Assembly (NCBI GenBank): GCA_021299465.1
Contig: JAJTHB010000004.1
Location: 1 to 42,557, forward strand
Length of the DNA: 42,557 nucleotides
Direction: 5' to 3'
From: Rickettsiales bacterium
Lineage (GTDB): Bacteria; Pseudomonadota; Alphaproteobacteria; Rickettsiales; SXRF01
Shown: positions 41,389 through 42,557 of the stretch, piece after piece
Layout of the letters: every line of letters starts with the position of its first letter
Numbering within the stretch: position 1 is the stretch's first letter
Notes under the pieces: generated by a model
What the model saw: the letters and a program-made list of their open reading frames with translations, nothing else
Databases searched by the model: none
Told to the model about the DNA's origin: nothing
Program-made: the position numbers and the translations under genes

Positions 41389-42557
41389 GCCTTGCCCTTT
41401 CCTATGCGCTGAAAGACCTTCGCGGCGCGCTGCGCAGCCTGAAAATTGTGCTGCTCTGCCTGATTCTCGGTGTCGCCACCATTTCGGCGGTGCAGCTGGT
41501 GAGCCGCAGCGTGCTGACCGCCATTGAGGAAAATGGCCGCACGATTTTAGGCGCGGATCTGATTGTGCGAAATCTCTATCAACCAGTACCGAAAGCGATG
41601 CAGGATTGGCTATCGGCGCGGGGAGCCGCTTTAAGCGAAACCATCGAGATGCGCGTGATGCTGGCGAGCGCGGCGAGCGGGGATAATACGCTTGTGGAGC
41701 TGAAAGCGGTGGATGATATCTATCCGCTCTACGGCGCGCTGGAAACCAACAATGGCACCGATATTCAGGCGCTGCTTAAGGATCGCGGGGTGCTGCTCGA
41801 TCCGGCGCTGGAGACAAGGCTAAATCTGATGCTTGGCGAGCAAGTGAGGCTCGGCAACATGCTGCTGACCATCCGCGGCTTCATTACCCATGAGCCGGAT
41901 CGCGCCGGCAGCGAGCGTTTCGGCATTGCGCCGCGCGTGATAATCTCCAGCGAGACCATGCGCGAAACCGGCCTTATTGCCACCGGCAGCATGAGTTATT
42001 TCGACCTGCGCGCCCGCCTGCCGGAAGCGGCAAACCTGAAACAAACGGTGAGCGACCTGAAGCGTGATTTTCCGGAAGGCAACCTTCGCATCACCGACGC
42101 GGATAACGCCTCGCCGCAGATCACCCGCTTTGTGAATCGCTTCATGCTGTTTCTCACGCTGGTAGGTTTATCAGCGCTGCTCATCGGCGGCATCGGTATC
42201 GGCAACGGCATGCGCGCGCATTTTGAAACACGCATGAAAACCATTGCCATTTTCAAATCACTCGGCGCAACGCTGGGACTGATTCATCGCATCTATCTCT
42301 GGCAGGTGCTTGTCATTACCCTGCTTGGTACAGCTGTCGGCCTTGCCATCGGCGCGGCGCTGCCGTTTGTCGCGGCGCCGGCGCTCTCCCAGCTGCTGCC
42401 GTTGCCCATCACCCCGTCGCTCCATGGCGCCGGCGTGATTATTCCTGCGCTGTTCGGGCTGATGATCGCATTTTTATTCACGCTGTGGCCGCTGGGTCAG
42501 GCGGTCGCCACACCCGCGCTGGAGCTGTTTCGCAGCAGCATCTCGCCGATGCGCGCC
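41385..42557 (+). CDS. FtsX-like ABC transporter permease (YbbP-like), 3' truncated by window
   Basis: 391 codons are present, open to the window end. The N-terminus [20 protein letters not shown] with one transmembrane helix (LKIVLLCLILGVATISAVQL in part) is followed by a periplasmic MacB-like domain (RTILGADLIVRN ... AIEENG) and then the FtsX core: FMLFLTLVGLSALLIGGIGIGNGM, the AIFKSLGAT loop that couples to the ATPase, and further helices (LWQVLVITLLGTAVGLAIGAA). YbbP-like permeases are twice this size with a second FtsX unit, so roughly half is missing. Translationally coupled to the ATPase gene. Confidence 0.9.
   Translation, partial: MSLALSYALKDLRGALRSLKIVLLCLILGVATISAVQLVSRSVLTAIEENGRTILGADLIVRNLYQPVPKAMQDWLSARGAALSETIEMRVMLASAASGDNTLVELKAVDDIYPLYGALETNNGTDIQALLKDRGVLLDPALETRLNLMLGEQVRLGNMLLTIRGFITHEPDRAGSERFGIAPRVIISSETMRETGLIATGSMSYFDLRARLPEAANLKQTVSDLKRDFPEGNLRITDADNASPQITRFVNRFMLFLTLVGLSALLIGGIGIGNGMRAHFETRMKTIAIFKSLGATLGLIHRIYLWQVLVITLLGTAVGLAIGAALPFVAAPALSQLLPLPITPSLHGAGVIIPALFGLMIAFLFTLWPLGQAVATPALELFRSSISPMRA

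Noticed and set aside
1-42557. CRISPR arrays, tRNA genes, insertion sequences
   Set aside because: No regularly spaced repeats, no cloverleaf and no transposase or integrase motif were seen on either strand.

Overview
The window looks like a chromosomal segment of a Gram-negative proteobacterium, most likely an alphaproteobacterium. The case rests on a complete fixNOQP-fixGHIS (cbb3 oxidase) operon, FNR/FixK-type boxes, a DUF465 (YdcH) protein, an OmpW porin, a SPINDLY-type TPR glycosyltransferase and a tesA/ybbA/ybbP-like arrangement. Genus cannot be fixed from sequence alone. Genes are tightly packed, with many ATGA start/stop overlaps. No tRNA, rRNA, CRISPR array, intact transposase or integrase was seen.

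Layout. (1) 1-2150: an AT-rich DUF3883 (nuclease-like) gene followed by about 440 bp without an intact gene, holding a large inverted repeat and a possible coding remnant; this looks like the edge of an accessory segment. (2) 2154-7887: a signalling block. Two paralogous response regulators and a hybrid PAS/HisKA/REC/Hpt kinase form a leftward operon. A divergent NtrC-like regulator lacks the GAFTGA loop and is followed by a truncated haemoglobin. (3) 8066-18245: a microaerobic-respiration block with a Crp/Fnr regulator, a host-attachment-like protein, OmpW, YdcH, and the leftward operon TauE/SafE-ccoN-ccoO-ccoQ-ccoP-ccoG-ccoH-ccoI-ccoS. The small ccoQ and ccoS genes were found by direct translation. 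A perfect TTGAT-N4-ATCAA box precedes the oxidase operon, and two abutting boxes lie between ompW and ydcH. (4) 18420-24783: a four-gene leftward operon (membrane protein, DCC-family thiol oxidoreductase, DUF4166, saccharopine-dehydrogenase-like) opposite an SdpR/ArsR-type repressor, then a 903-residue DUF2339 membrane protein opposite a TetR regulator. Both divergent promoters carry clear dyads.

(5) 24853-39557: a roughly 15-kb glycan/secondary-modification locus. It holds four SAM methyltransferases, a beta-propeller glycosidase-like protein, an Eis-like acetyltransferase, an SDR, a stand-alone acyl carrier protein, a DltA/NRPS-like adenylation enzyme, a NeuD-type hexapeptide acyltransferase, a FemAB-like GNAT, a DegT-type sugar aminotransferase, a TPR-SPINDLY O-glycosyltransferase split by a one-base frameshift, and an AsnB-type amidotransferase. 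Together these could make an amino sugar, load an amino acid on the carrier protein, transfer it to the sugar and attach the product to a surface protein or polysaccharide. This is the best candidate for an undescribed system in the window. (6) 39589-42557: DUF4174 lipoprotein, a TesA-like esterase, and a divergent YbbA/YbbP-like ABC exporter whose permease runs off the window.

All assignments come from reading translated sequence and motifs; no database search was run.
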